Below, piece after piece: positions 1 to 7,222 of a stretch of 29,133 nucleotides of DNA. Position numbers and translations under genes: made by a program. The notes beneath the pieces were generated by a model. It made no database searches, was not told the DNA's origin, and saw only the letters and a list, made by a program, of their open reading frames with translations. This DNA is from RGIG4708 sp045538875 (GTDB lineage: Bacteria; Bacillota; Clostridia; UMGS1810). The stretch lies in NCBI GenBank assembly GCA_045538875.1, contig JAZQEG010000001.1, positions 1-29,133 of the forward strand, read 5' to 3'. The first letter of the stretch is position 1. Each line of letters opens with the position of its first letter.

Positions 1-71
1 ATCGGTGCAAAACAGAGTCTGCATATGATATGGTTTTTACAAGTTGTTTTTTGTGACATCTTTTTTTGCGG

Positions 72-117
72 TAAAATTTCAAAAATAAAATAAGTTCCCT
101 ACCATTTTGAAATTTTA
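72..117. repeat. Perfect 13-bp inverted repeat (hairpin) inside the terminal repeat
   Basis: The arm at 72-84 (TAAAATTTCAAAA) is the exact reverse complement of 105-117, separated by a 20-base AT-rich spacer. The right arm belongs to the sequence shared with the repeat copy at the right end of the window. That right-end copy stops in the equivalent spacer (at GGTAGGG), so the last bases of the window correspond to the loop of this hairpin. It could be a structural end of the repeat, or the point where an assembly broke. There is no T-tract that would make it a convincing terminator. Confidence 0.7.
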
Positions 118-189
118 GCGCAACGAGCGAAAAAATTTGAGTGAGTGTGTGCGTGCCATTAAATCGGGTAAAATATAAATTACAAATTG

Positions 190-477
190 TTAAACCATAG
201 CCATTAAAATGTTATCCGAACCCGCCTGAAAGTCAGTATTTTTGGCTTTTTTCGGCTTGTCGTCCTTGAAATGCAAAAGCATTCCTTCGTCCTTCGCACC
301 AAAAACTTCTCAAAAATACAAGGCTTTCAGGTCGAAGAATTTAAACATAATAAAAATTGTTGTAAACAAGGCAAAAGCACAGTCAATCCTTAATGGATTG
401 ACGAGCATTTTAACGCGGTTTACGGCGATTTTTATATGTTTAAATCGGAGTTTGGATAGCATTTCAATGGCTATCAT
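190..477 (-). pseudogene. Possible broken small reading frame inside the nested insertion
   Basis: On the minus strand an ATG at 477 opens a frame of 55 codons with a hydrophobic middle (CAFALFTTIFIMFKFFDLKA), interrupted by one TGA at 310-312. The same frame then continues for 39 codons with a lysine/aspartate-rich stretch (FGAKDEGMLLHFKDDKPKKA) to a TAA at 190-192. The change from hydrophobic to charged sequence across a single stop looks like one protein broken by a nonsense mutation, but chance cannot be excluded. An 87-codon frame also exists on the plus strand (242-505). It overlaps the insertion, runs out of it into the host repeat and has no clear ribosome binding site, so I favour neither as a functional gene. 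I do not recognise a family. Confidence 0.3.
197..474. mobile_element. 278-bp MITE-like insertion nested in repeat copy A
   Basis: Comparison with copy B shows extra DNA here: copy B has six bases (ATAAGT) between GCGGATG and GGTTTAAC where copy A has this segment. Its ends are imperfect inverted repeats: ATAGCCATTAAAATGTTATCC at 197-217 against the reverse complement ATAGCCATTGAAATGCTATCC of 454-474 (19 of 21 match). It also holds an 8-bp hairpin at 382-402 (GTCAATCC, loop TTAAT, GGATTGAC). Short length, terminal inverted repeats and no transposase fit a miniature inverted-repeat element. No clear target-site duplication is visible. It may carry the remains of a small reading frame (see 190-477). 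Confidence 0.6.
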
Positions 478-568
478 CCGCAGACGACGTTTGCACAGAT
501 TTTGACATTGAATTATTCCTTTATAAAACTTATCTTATGATAAATATGTAAACAAATCTTATTACATC

Positions 569-598
569 TTGCATTGCAAACTAAATTTGTGATATAAT
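569..598 (+). promoter_or_regulatory. Probable sigma-A promoter for the site-2 protease/scpAB cluster
   Basis: TTGCAT (569-574), an 18-base spacer and a perfect TATAAT (593-598), ending 38 bases before the ATG of the first gene. It lies just outside repeat copy A and is the only good candidate in front of this gene cluster. Confidence 0.6.
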
Positions 599-636
599 TA
601 ATAAAATAGGTAAATTATAAATTCAGGAGAGCTTTT

Positions 637-1260
637 ATGATAAATTTATTGTCAATAATACTCAGCATACCGGGGCTTTTTTTGGCACTTTCTATTCACG
701 AATTTGCACACGGATATGCAGCATATCTTATGGGAGATAACACAGCAAAATATAATGGCAGGTTAAGCCTTAATCCTCTTAATCATCTTGATATTGCGGG
801 TACACTGTGCCTTTTGCTTTTTCATTTTGGATGGGCAAAGCCTGTGCCTGTTAATCCATACAACTTTCGTGACCGCAAACGCGGCACAATAATAGTAAGC
901 CTTGCAGGCCCGTTTGCAAACTTTGTGCTTGCCCTTGTGTGCACTGTCATTTACAAATTGCTTGCAAACTTTGTTTATGTAAGCCAGATAGCAGAATTTT
1001 TTTATTTGATATTTGTGTATGCAGCGGCAATGAATGTTGGTCTTATGGTGTTTAACCTTATACCAATTCCGCCACTTGACGGCTCAAAGGTACTTATGGA
1101 ATTTTTGCCTGAGCGCTATCGTTTTAGTATGTACAATATTGAAAGATATTCGGGGATTATACTCCTTGTTCTTGTATGGACAAATGTTTTAACTCCTGTG
1201 CTCTCTACCATGCGAAATTGGGTATATGCATTAATTGAGCTTATAACATTTTTTATCTGA
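637..1260 (+). CDS. Site-2 protease family (M50) membrane metallopeptidase
   Basis: A 207-residue polytopic membrane protein. The zinc motif HEFAH (H21, E22, H25) lies in the first membrane segment. The second metal motif, the S2P-type LIPIPPLDG with D148, lies in a later hydrophobic segment. This is the compact M50 class (SpoIVFB/YwhC-like architecture without a PDZ domain), which cleaves substrates within the membrane. The start is supported by GGAGAG five bases before the ATG and an upstream TATAAT promoter. The stop is ten bases before scpA, a neighbourhood often seen in Clostridia, so co-transcription with scpAB is likely. Substrate unknown. SpoIVFB itself (pro-sigma-K processing) is an alternative, but nothing specific supports that name. 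Confidence 0.9.
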   Translation: MINLLSIILSIPGLFLALSIHEFAHGYAAYLMGDNTAKYNGRLSLNPLNHLDIAGTLCLLLFHFGWAKPVPVNPYNFRDRKRGTIIVSLAGPFANFVLALVCTVIYKLLANFVYVSQIAEFFYLIFVYAAAMNVGLMVFNLIPIPPLDGSKVLMEFLPERYRFSMYNIERYSGIILLVLVWTNVLTPVLSTMRNWVYALIELITFFI

Positions 1261-1270
1261 TGGTGAATTT

Positions 1271-2056
1271 ATGGAAAAACTGACGTTTAGGGTGCTTGAT
1301 TTTGAAGGTCCGTTGGATTTGCTTGAGCATTTGATAAAAAAGAATAAACTTGATATTTGCACTGTGTCACTTATACAAATTACCGACCAGTATGTTGAGT
1401 ATATCAACGCTATGAAAGAGATGGATTTGGAAATTTCGAGTGACTTTCTTGTGATGGCATCGGAGCTTTTGCTAATTAAGTCAAAGGCACTTTTGCCAAA
1501 GCATGAGGAGGATGACCAAGAGGATGATGCACAGCGCCTTACAGAAGCACTCAGAGAGCGCAGACGAATGAGAATTGTATCGGAAAAATTTCGCACAATG
1601 CAGTATGACGGCACATACTTCTTTTTTAAAAATGCGGAAAAAATGCCAAAAACAGACGAGAAAAGGCAAATCCCTAAGGGCAGTATAGACAAACTGTATA
1701 ATGCATTTTTAACAGTACTCGAAAAAACAGAGAGGCGTGCCCCTCCGCCAAAGCGTAATTTTGACGGCATTGTGGGCAGGGAGCCTGCATCGGTAAAGGA
1801 TAAGGCAAAGGTTCTTATACGCAAGCTCAAAAGTGAAAAAAAGGTTAAGTTTGAAAACATATTTTTTGGTGTAAAGTACAAAAACGAGGTTGTTGCCATA
1901 TTTTTGGCGGTGCTTGAGCTAATGAAGCTTAACCGCATAAAGGTGTATGACACCGACGACAGCGTAATGCTTGAGCTTGACACTAACAGTGATAATCTTA
2001 CCGATGACCAAATGTTAGAGAATTTTGATGGAGAAACACAAACAAATGAGAATTGA
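1271..2056 (+). CDS. scpA: Segregation and condensation protein A (kleisin)
   Basis: A 261-residue ScpA. The N-terminus has the family signature FEGPLDLLEHLIKKNKLDI (about residues 11-29), followed by the ITDQYVEYI helix that contacts the Smc neck. The middle is charged and variable, and the C-terminal winged-helix part (about 185-240) binds the Smc head. With Smc and ScpB it forms the bacterial condensin that loads on origin-proximal DNA and resolves sister chromosomes. The length is close to the usual 240-260. The Shine-Dalgarno is weak (GGTG), and the gene starts ten bases after the preceding stop, suggesting translational coupling. Its 3' end overlaps scpB by 11 bases. Confidence 0.95.
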   Translation: MEKLTFRVLDFEGPLDLLEHLIKKNKLDICTVSLIQITDQYVEYINAMKEMDLEISSDFLVMASELLLIKSKALLPKHEEDDQEDDAQRLTEALRERRRMRIVSEKFRTMQYDGTYFFFKNAEKMPKTDEKRQIPKGSIDKLYNAFLTVLEKTERRAPPPKRNFDGIVGREPASVKDKAKVLIRKLKSEKKVKFENIFFGVKYKNEVVAIFLAVLELMKLNRIKVYDTDDSVMLELDTNSDNLTDDQMLENFDGETQTNEN

Positions 2057-2684
2057 TGAAATTGAAGCAATAGTTGAAGGCTTGCTTTTTGCAAGCGGTG
2101 AGGCAGTGCCTGTAAAAAGGCTTTGCGAGGTTACCGAAACGGACGAAAAGACAATGACAAGCCTTTTAAATATGATGAGTGACAAATATGATAACGATAA
2201 TTCACGGGGGATACATTTAATTAGGCTGGAAGACAGTTATCAGCTTTGCACAAAAAGGGAATACTACGATTACATAAAAGCCCTTACCGAAAAAAAACGC
2301 CGTGCATCTCTTACAAATGCAGGCCTTGAGGTGCTTTCGGTAATTGCATACAATCAGCCAGTTACACGCAGTACCCTCGAATTTATACGAGGTGTAAACA
2401 GTGACGGAGCTCTTAACAACCTTATTGCAGCAGGTCTTGTGGAGGAGGTAGGCAGGCTTGACGCCCCCGGAAAGCCAATGCTTTTTGGCACAAGCGAAGA
2501 ATTTTTGCGTGTGTTTAATTTGTCATCACTTTCGGAGCTGCCCGACGTTGACCTTGAGTACAATTTTGCAGGGCTCAACAATGAACTTGCAGATGACGAG
2601 GCGGAGCAAACTAGTCAAAGTGATGATGCAGCGAGTGGTTTTGAAATAAAAAAGTTTGATGGTGAAATAGTTGACGGGGAATAA
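2046..2684 (+). CDS. scpB: Segregation and condensation protein B
   Basis: ScpB, the dimeric winged-helix partner of ScpA in the Smc complex. I chose the ATG at 2046 (MRIDEIEAIVEGLLFASGE), which gives 212 residues and puts the conserved EAIVEGLLFASGE segment at the usual distance from the N-terminus; GGAG lies 12 bases upstream within scpA. Upstream TTG/ATG codons at 2025/2028 would add seven residues and have poorer sites. Family landmarks: the second winged helix (LEVLSVIAYNQPVTRSTLEFIRG, about residues 99-121) and the GLVEEVGR...GKPMLFGTSEEFL stretch. The acidic C-terminal tail (about residues 175-200) is variable in the family. It overlaps scpA and is followed after three bases by the DUF2953 gene. 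Confidence 0.95.
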   Translation: MRIDEIEAIVEGLLFASGEAVPVKRLCEVTETDEKTMTSLLNMMSDKYDNDNSRGIHLIRLEDSYQLCTKREYYDYIKALTEKKRRASLTNAGLEVLSVIAYNQPVTRSTLEFIRGVNSDGALNNLIAAGLVEEVGRLDAPGKPMLFGTSEEFLRVFNLSSLSELPDVDLEYNFAGLNNELADDEAEQTSQSDDAASGFEIKKFDGEIVDGE

Positions 2685-2687
2685 ACT

Positions 2688-3278
2688 ATGATTTATTTGT
2701 ATATTGTGCTTGCAGTTGTTGTATTGTTGTTGCTGTTTTTGCTGTTTGTGCCAATACGGCTTAATGCAGCGTATCAAAACAAAGATTATACTCTTGAGGT
2801 GTGTGTTGCAGGTATAAAGATAAACCTTAAAAAGTTTATAAACAAAGGGCGAGGCACCAAAAACAAAGAGGAAAAATCTGAGCAGCAGGAGCATGGAGAG
2901 CAAAAGCTTTTACACAAAATTAATGATATTTACAACAAGGTTGTCTATATAAAAAATGTGTATAATGCAAGCAGCAAGACAATAAGCAAACGGTTTATTA
3001 CCCAAAATATAGAGGCATCCATTTGCTTTGGCACCTCCGATGCAGCTGTTACAGGTATGCTGACTGGTGCAATATGGGCACTAATGTATGAGCTTTTGGG
3101 GTTGCTCACTATATTGTCTGCGGTAGATAATCACAGCTTTAATGTTGACTCTGTTTATGACAGGTTTGCATTGGAAATAACAGCCAAAGTAACATTTAAA
3201 ATAAAGCTGGTCAGCGTTATACGAATATTAATTACTGTTTTGTACAATCTAAAAAAGTATAAAAAAGCGCAGCATTAA
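2688..3278 (+). CDS. DUF2953 family membrane-anchored protein (YtfI-like)
   Basis: A 196-residue protein with one N-terminal membrane segment (about residues 2-22, rich in Val/Leu), a short beta-like stretch (IRLNAAYQNKDYTLEVCVAG), a lysine/glutamate-rich linker around 50-70, and a conserved C-terminal half with two hydrophobic segments. This matches the DUF2953 family, which is usually encoded directly before ytfJ, as here. The function is unknown; expression in the sporulating cell is inferred from its neighbour. It starts three bases after the scpB stop, so it is almost certainly in the same transcript. Confidence 0.8.
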   Translation: MIYLYIVLAVVVLLLLFLLFVPIRLNAAYQNKDYTLEVCVAGIKINLKKFINKGRGTKNKEEKSEQQEHGEQKLLHKINDIYNKVVYIKNVYNASSKTISKRFITQNIEASICFGTSDAAVTGMLTGAIWALMYELLGLLTILSAVDNHSFNVDSVYDRFALEITAKVTFKIKLVSVIRILITVLYNLKKYKKAQH

Positions 3279-3333
3279 ATCTCACATACAAATAAATTTA
3301 TATATTAAATAAATATACGAGGAGTGAAAAGCG

Positions 3334-3771
3334 ATGTCAACACCAATAGAACAGCTTATGAGCGAAGCAATGAAAAATATAAAAGCTATGGTAGACGCCA
3401 ATACAATTGTAGGTGATGTTATAACCACACCCGACGGAACTACCATAATACCCATTACAAGAGTATCGGTAGGCTTTGGTGCAGGCGGAAGTGAATTTGG
3501 TGCACGCCCTGAGGCAAACGGCGACAAAGGCAAAATGTTTGGAGGAGGCACCGGCGGCGGTATATCTATGAACCCTGTTGCATTTTTGGTGGTTACAAAA
3601 GACAGTGTGCGCATAATGCCTGTATCTACCACTATGTCAACAGTTGAGCGCATTGTAGACACAATGCCTGAGCTTATGGGCAAATTTAATGCCTTTGTAA
3701 GTGATATGGCAGATAGAAGGGCGAGCAAAAAGGAAAAAAATCAAAGCAGCACAACAATTGAACTTGATTAG
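3334..3771 (+). CDS. ytfJ: GerW/YtfJ family sporulation protein
   Basis: A 145-residue cytoplasmic protein with the full family pattern: N-terminal helix MSTPIEQLMSEAMKNIKAMV, then VGDVITTPDGTTIIPITRVSVGFGAGGSEFG with its glycine-rich centre, a second glycine cluster (MFGGGTGGG, about 69-77), and PVAFLVVTKDSVRIMPV. In Bacillus subtilis the homologue is made in the forespore and is needed for germination responses. That role is family knowledge, not visible here. The start has GAGGAG upstream. A 55-base AT-rich gap separates it from the DUF2953 gene, and a terminator follows at 3779-3824. Confidence 0.92.
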   Translation: MSTPIEQLMSEAMKNIKAMVDANTIVGDVITTPDGTTIIPITRVSVGFGAGGSEFGARPEANGDKGKMFGGGTGGGISMNPVAFLVVTKDSVRIMPVSTTMSTVERIVDTMPELMGKFNAFVSDMADRRASKKEKNQSSTTIELD

Positions 3772-3778
3772 TAATAAT

Positions 3779-3824
3779 AAAATCACCTGTTTTATATAAT
3801 TTAATTATGGCAGGTGATTTTTTT
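3779..3824 (+). terminator. Intrinsic terminator after ytfJ, overlapping the annotated dacF start
   Basis: Perfect 11-bp stem AAAATCACCTG (3779-3789) / CAGGTGATTTT (3811-3821) with a 21-base AT-rich loop and a run of T through 3824. It would end the scpAB-ytfJ transcript. The right arm contains the GTG at 3814 that gives the longest reading of the next gene, so either that GTG is not the true start or translation and termination interfere. Confidence 0.7.
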
Positions 3825-4983
3825 GATTTTTAAAAGCTTTACAAAGCTCAATTATATATCACTGATTTTGTGCTTAACATTGTGCCTTGCTTTGCTTTGT
3901 GTACCAAAAGTGCACGCTGTATCAACAAGCGCAGTGTCGGCAATTGTTATTGAAACATCGGGCAACTCTGTTATATATCAAAAAAATGCACACAAAAGGA
4001 TGCCTATGGCAAGTACAACCAAAATAATGACTGCGCTTTGTGCAATAGAGGCAGGAAATATAGACCGCACCATAACTGTAGATGATAGGGCAGTAGGTAT
4101 TGAAGGCTCGTCAATATATCTGGCAAAAGGGGAAAGGCTTACAATACGAGAGCTTTTGTACGGGCTTATGCTAAATTCGGGCAATGATGCAGCAGCAGCC
4201 ATTGCATACGCAGTGTCAGGCTCAATAGAGGATTTTGCTGCTCTTATGAACCAAACTGCCCAAAAAATCGGCGCAAAAAATACCTGCTTTGAAAACCCCA
4301 GCGGATTAGATAGCAAAAACCATTATACCACCGCATACGATTTGGCAATTATAACTTCGTATGCACTTAAAATACCTGCATTTGCCGAAATTGTGGCTAC
4401 ATATAAAAAAACTATACCAAACGGCGACAAGGATTATGACAGACAGCTCAAAAACCACAACAAGCTGCTTAATATGTATGACGGATGCACGGGCGTAAAG
4501 ACAGGATATACCAAAAAATGCGGCAGATGCCTTGTGTCAAGTGCCAAAAGGGATAATGTGGAGCTTGTTGCAGTGACTCTTAATGACGGTGATGACTGGA
4601 GTGACCATATAAAAATGCTTGATTACGGCTTTAAATGTGTAAAGAGCAAAACCATTGTCAAAAAGGGTGATTACATTGCTACAATTCCAGTTAAAGACGG
4701 GGCAGAGCCATATGTAAAGCTTGTGGCATCAGATGATGTAAATGTAACACTTATGGCAGACCAAAAATGCGAAGTGCAAATTAAATACGATATTCAAAGC
4801 GAGGCAATTGCTCCTGTAAATTATGGCTCTGTTTTTGGGCAGATGCATATTTTTGTAAATGGCAAAAAAGTCGGGGTTGCAGGGGCTTGTTCACAAAAAG
4901 CAATAGCTGCTGAGCAAAAGCACACAGTAGCAAATATTTATATTGTTTTGCTTGATTTGTGGACAGATATGATGTATAATTAA
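3814..4983 (+). CDS. dacF: D-alanyl-D-alanine carboxypeptidase (S11, DacF-type)
   Basis: A secreted or membrane-associated penicillin-binding protein that trims the terminal D-Ala from peptidoglycan stem peptides. Counting from the GTG at 3814 (389 residues), a signal peptide spans about 8-36 (hydrophobic core, VHA cleavage-like site). The S11 active-site triad is complete: S67-T-T-K70 (SxxK), S122-G-N, and K229-T-G. The NHNKLL segment before KTG and the C-terminal beta domain fit DacF/DacB. The start is uncertain: the GTG sits inside a terminator stem and has no clear ribosome binding site; a TTG at 3823 is an alternative that keeps the signal peptide. The position after ytfJ suggests a sporulation or cortex role, but no sigma-F/G promoter could be confirmed. 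Confidence 0.88.
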   Translation: MIFLIFKSFTKLNYISLILCLTLCLALLCVPKVHAVSTSAVSAIVIETSGNSVIYQKNAHKRMPMASTTKIMTALCAIEAGNIDRTITVDDRAVGIEGSSIYLAKGERLTIRELLYGLMLNSGNDAAAAIAYAVSGSIEDFAALMNQTAQKIGAKNTCFENPSGLDSKNHYTTAYDLAIITSYALKIPAFAEIVATYKKTIPNGDKDYDRQLKNHNKLLNMYDGCTGVKTGYTKKCGRCLVSSAKRDNVELVAVTLNDGDDWSDHIKMLDYGFKCVKSKTIVKKGDYIATIPVKDGAEPYVKLVASDDVNVTLMADQKCEVQIKYDIQSEAIAPVNYGSVFGQMHIFVNGKKVGVAGACSQKAIAAEQKHTVANIYIVLLDLWTDMMYN

Positions 4984-5012
4984 AACAATTTATACTAAGG
5001 AAGCAAAATTAT

Positions 5013-5825
5013 ATGATGGATTTTCATACACACACAAACAACTCTCTTGATTGCAAGCGCACTCTTGACGAGCTGTGCCAAATTGCTGTGCAAAAGGGTA
5101 TAGGCGGTATTGCAGTGACAGACCATGCAGAAACATGGTATTTTGATGAGCACGATGTAATAAAAAATATATCAAATTGCATAGATGATGTAAACAGAGC
5201 AAAACAAAAATACCCCATAAAGATTTTTCAGGGTATAGAAATAGGCTCACCCCTTGATGACAAACAAAAAACAAAGGCTATGATGTCGCTTTGTGATTAT
5301 GATGTTATACTTAATTCTGTTCATTGCGCAAAATACGGCAAAGTTGAGGGCAGCTTTGCGGCAATAGATTTTTCGCATTTGCAGGAGGATATAACAAAAG
5401 GGCTTGTTGATGTGTATTTTGACCAAGTTGCGCTCGTTGCGGCAAAAAGTGATTTTGATATACTTTGCCACATAACATACCCATTTAGGTACATTAATGG
5501 GAGATACTGTAAAAATATAGATGTTATGGAGTATCAAAGCCGAATATATGATATTTTTAAAATACTTATAAACAGGCAAAAATCTCTTGAAATCAATACG
5601 GCTTCAATAGGGGGAAAATATAAAGATTTTGATTGCTCCTGCCCTGATGAATATTTTATAAAAATGTATTACGATATGGGCGGCAGATTTGTAACTCTTG
5701 GCAGCGATACTCATACTTATACTGTGGCTAATGGCTTTAAACAGGTGGTACCGATGCTCAAAAAAATTGGCTTTGACAAAATAACATACTTTGAAAAAAG
5801 AAAAATGTTTTTTGAGTTTTTGTAA
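5013..5825 (+). CDS. PHP-domain histidinol-phosphatase-like protein (HisJ/HisK type)
   Basis: A 270-residue PHP (polymerase and histidinol phosphatase) metal-dependent phosphoesterase. Metal-binding motifs run in order: DFHTHTNNS (residues 3-11), VTDHAE (about 35-40), GIEIGS (about 75-80), NSVHCAKYG (about 98-106), a mid HITYP, and SDTHTY near the C-terminus. The length and spacing suit the HisJ family, which dephosphorylates L-histidinol phosphate. No other his genes are nearby, so another phosphorylated substrate is possible. Two ATGs (5013, 5016) are usable; GGAAG lies nine bases before the first. A strong bidirectional terminator follows and separates it from the convergent lysA. Confidence 0.85.
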   Translation: MMDFHTHTNNSLDCKRTLDELCQIAVQKGIGGIAVTDHAETWYFDEHDVIKNISNCIDDVNRAKQKYPIKIFQGIEIGSPLDDKQKTKAMMSLCDYDVILNSVHCAKYGKVEGSFAAIDFSHLQEDITKGLVDVYFDQVALVAAKSDFDILCHITYPFRYINGRYCKNIDVMEYQSRIYDIFKILINRQKSLEINTASIGGKYKDFDCSCPDEYFIKMYYDMGGRFVTLGSDTHTYTVANGFKQVVPMLKKIGFDKITYFEKRKMFFEFL

Positions 5826-5880
5826 AATTAATTACAAAATTGAAATGTTAGACATTAATTAAATATATAATATAACAAAC

Positions 5881-5916
5881 GATGCTGTCTCAAAATGAGA
5901 CAGCATCGATTTTTTT
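5881..5916. terminator. Bidirectional terminator between the phosphatase gene and lysA
   Basis: Perfect 12-bp stem GATGCTGTCTCA (5881-5892) / TGAGACAGCATC (5896-5907) with a three-base loop and a T-tract at 5910-5916 on the plus strand. The reverse reading is followed by GTTTGTTAT, a weaker T-rich stretch, so it probably ends both convergent transcripts. The lysA stop codon lies at its plus-strand edge. Confidence 0.85.
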
Positions 5917-7207
5917 AAATATCATTTGCAGTTAAATGCTCAAGTGATTGCCTTTTAACAGCCACATAGTCGCAACCGCCGCTTACCATTACAACGGGCG
6001 GAATTGCGAGCCTGTTGTAATTTGATGCCATAGAAAAGTTGTATGCACCTGTTGTGCAAACTGCAGCAATGTCGCCTCGCTGAGGCTTTGGAAGATAAAT
6101 ATTTTCCTGAATGATATCTCCGCTTTCGCAACATCTGCCAACCAGTGAGCAGTAAAATTGTGCATCTTCGTTCATTTTGTTTGCAATGTATGCAGTGTAT
6201 TGCGAGCCATAAAGGGCAAATCGCGGATTGTCAGCCATTCCCCCGTCAACAGATACATAGTTTTTGTAGCCTGGTATTGTTTTAACTGTACCCACAGTGT
6301 AAAGGGTCATACCTGCATCTGCAACAATGCTTCTGCCGGGCTCCATAAGGATTTTTGGCACATCAATACCAAGTGATGCACATTTGAGCTTTATTTTGGT
6401 TGCAACCTGCTTTATATTTTGTTTAATATCGATGCAAGGGTCACTTTGTACATAGCGCACACCGTAGCCGCCACCCAAATCGAGCTGTTTTGCAATGTAG
6501 CCAAATTTGTCCTTTGCCTCGGCAATAAACTCAAGCATAATGTCCGAACCGCGAAAAAATGTGTCGGAGTCAAAAACCTGCGAGCCTATGTGGCAGTGAA
6601 ATCCCACCAGCTCAATGTGAGATTTGCCAAGAGTATATTCAACCATATCTATGGCCTGACCTGTTTCAATTGCAGTGCCAAATTTTGAGTCTACCTTGCC
6701 AGTGTTTACCGCCTCGTAGGTGTGAGTGTCAATGCCGGGTGTAAGGCGCAGCAATATTTTTTGAATGGTGTTTTTGCCTGCTGCAATTTGCTCAATTGCG
6801 TCTACCTCTTCAATGTTGTCTACAACAAAATATCCAATGCCATTGTCTATGGCATAGCTTATATCCTCATCGGTTTTGTTGTTGCTGTGAAAATATGCAT
6901 TGTCAAGTGTCATTCCTGCTTTGAGTGCAGTGTAAATTTCACCGCTTGACACCACATCAATGCCCATATTTTCGCTTGACACAATTTGGTATATCTTTTT
7001 AAAGGATGCCGCCTTGCTTGCAAAAAGAGGCAGTGCATTGCCGCCAAATGCCTCATTCATTGCATCTACATAAATGCGGCATTTTTCGCGGATTTTGTCT
7101 TCATCCATAATATAGAGGGGGGTTCCGTATTTTTTGGCAAGGTATGTTGTGTCAACACCGCCAAAATGCAACACGCCCTCTTTAACTGTAATGTTATCGC
7201 ATATCAT
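5915..7207 (-). CDS. lysA: Diaminopimelate decarboxylase
   Basis: A 430-residue fold-III PLP enzyme that converts meso-2,6-diaminopimelate to L-lysine and CO2, the last step of lysine synthesis. The PLP lysine is K65 in FASKAAS. The HCHIGSQ motif, the glycine loop LDLGGGYGVRY, EPGRSIVADAG, the CESGD motif (about residue 357) and the C-terminal GAYNFSMASNYN are all present and typical of LysA. AGGAGA, overlapping the lysC stop, precedes the ATG. It is the last gene of the riboswitch-controlled dapA-lysC-lysA operon, 15 bases after lysC. No truncation or missing residue is seen. Confidence 0.97.
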   Translation of the reverse strand: MICDNITVKEGVLHFGGVDTTYLAKKYGTPLYIMDEDKIREKCRIYVDAMNEAFGGNALPLFASKAASFKKIYQIVSSENMGIDVVSSGEIYTALKAGMTLDNAYFHSNNKTDEDISYAIDNGIGYFVVDNIEEVDAIEQIAAGKNTIQKILLRLTPGIDTHTYEAVNTGKVDSKFGTAIETGQAIDMVEYTLGKSHIELVGFHCHIGSQVFDSDTFFRGSDIMLEFIAEAKDKFGYIAKQLDLGGGYGVRYVQSDPCIDIKQNIKQVATKIKLKCASLGIDVPKILMEPGRSIVADAGMTLYTVGTVKTIPGYKNYVSVDGGMADNPRFALYGSQYTAYIANKMNEDAQFYCSLVGRCCESGDIIQENIYLPKPQRGDIAAVCTTGAYNFSMASNYNRLAIPPVVMVSGGCDYVAVKRQSLEHLTANDI

Positions 7208-7222
7208 AAAATGATACTTCTC

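Larger units (their letters stand above)
97..543 (-). repeat. Dispersed repeat, copy A (inverted relative to copy B at 28962-29133)
   Basis: Read on the minus strand, 543-475 and 196-97 match the plus strand of 28962-29133. Shared blocks are: the TAAGATAAGTTTTATAAAGG start; a ribosome binding site plus the beginning of a tiny ORF (ATG at 508, MSKSVQTSSADD); GGTTTAACAATTTGTAATTT; and a block of about 45 bases (CTCAAATTTTTTCGCTCG onward) that appears identical. Copy A differs by a 278-bp insertion (197-474) that cuts the tiny ORF after its twelfth codon, so it reads MSKSVQTSSADDSH and then stops. A stretch next to the insertion (about 135-180) is diverged. Which end is the true repeat boundary is not visible. 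No transposase is encoded. Confidence 0.8.

Noticed and set aside
242..505. An 87-codon plus-strand gene at the left edge
   Set aside because: It lies almost wholly in the MITE-like insertion, crosses its border into the host repeat, lacks a ribosome binding site and overlaps an equally plausible broken frame on the other strand.
1231..2094. A 287-codon minus-strand frame over scpA
   Set aside because: It is the complement of the scpA codons, serine-rich and without any family pattern; scpA itself is unmistakable.
3262..3333. A forespore (sigma-F/G) promoter before ytfJ
   Set aside because: CATACAA at 3285-3291 resembles a sigma-G -10, but no -35 element lies at a suitable distance.
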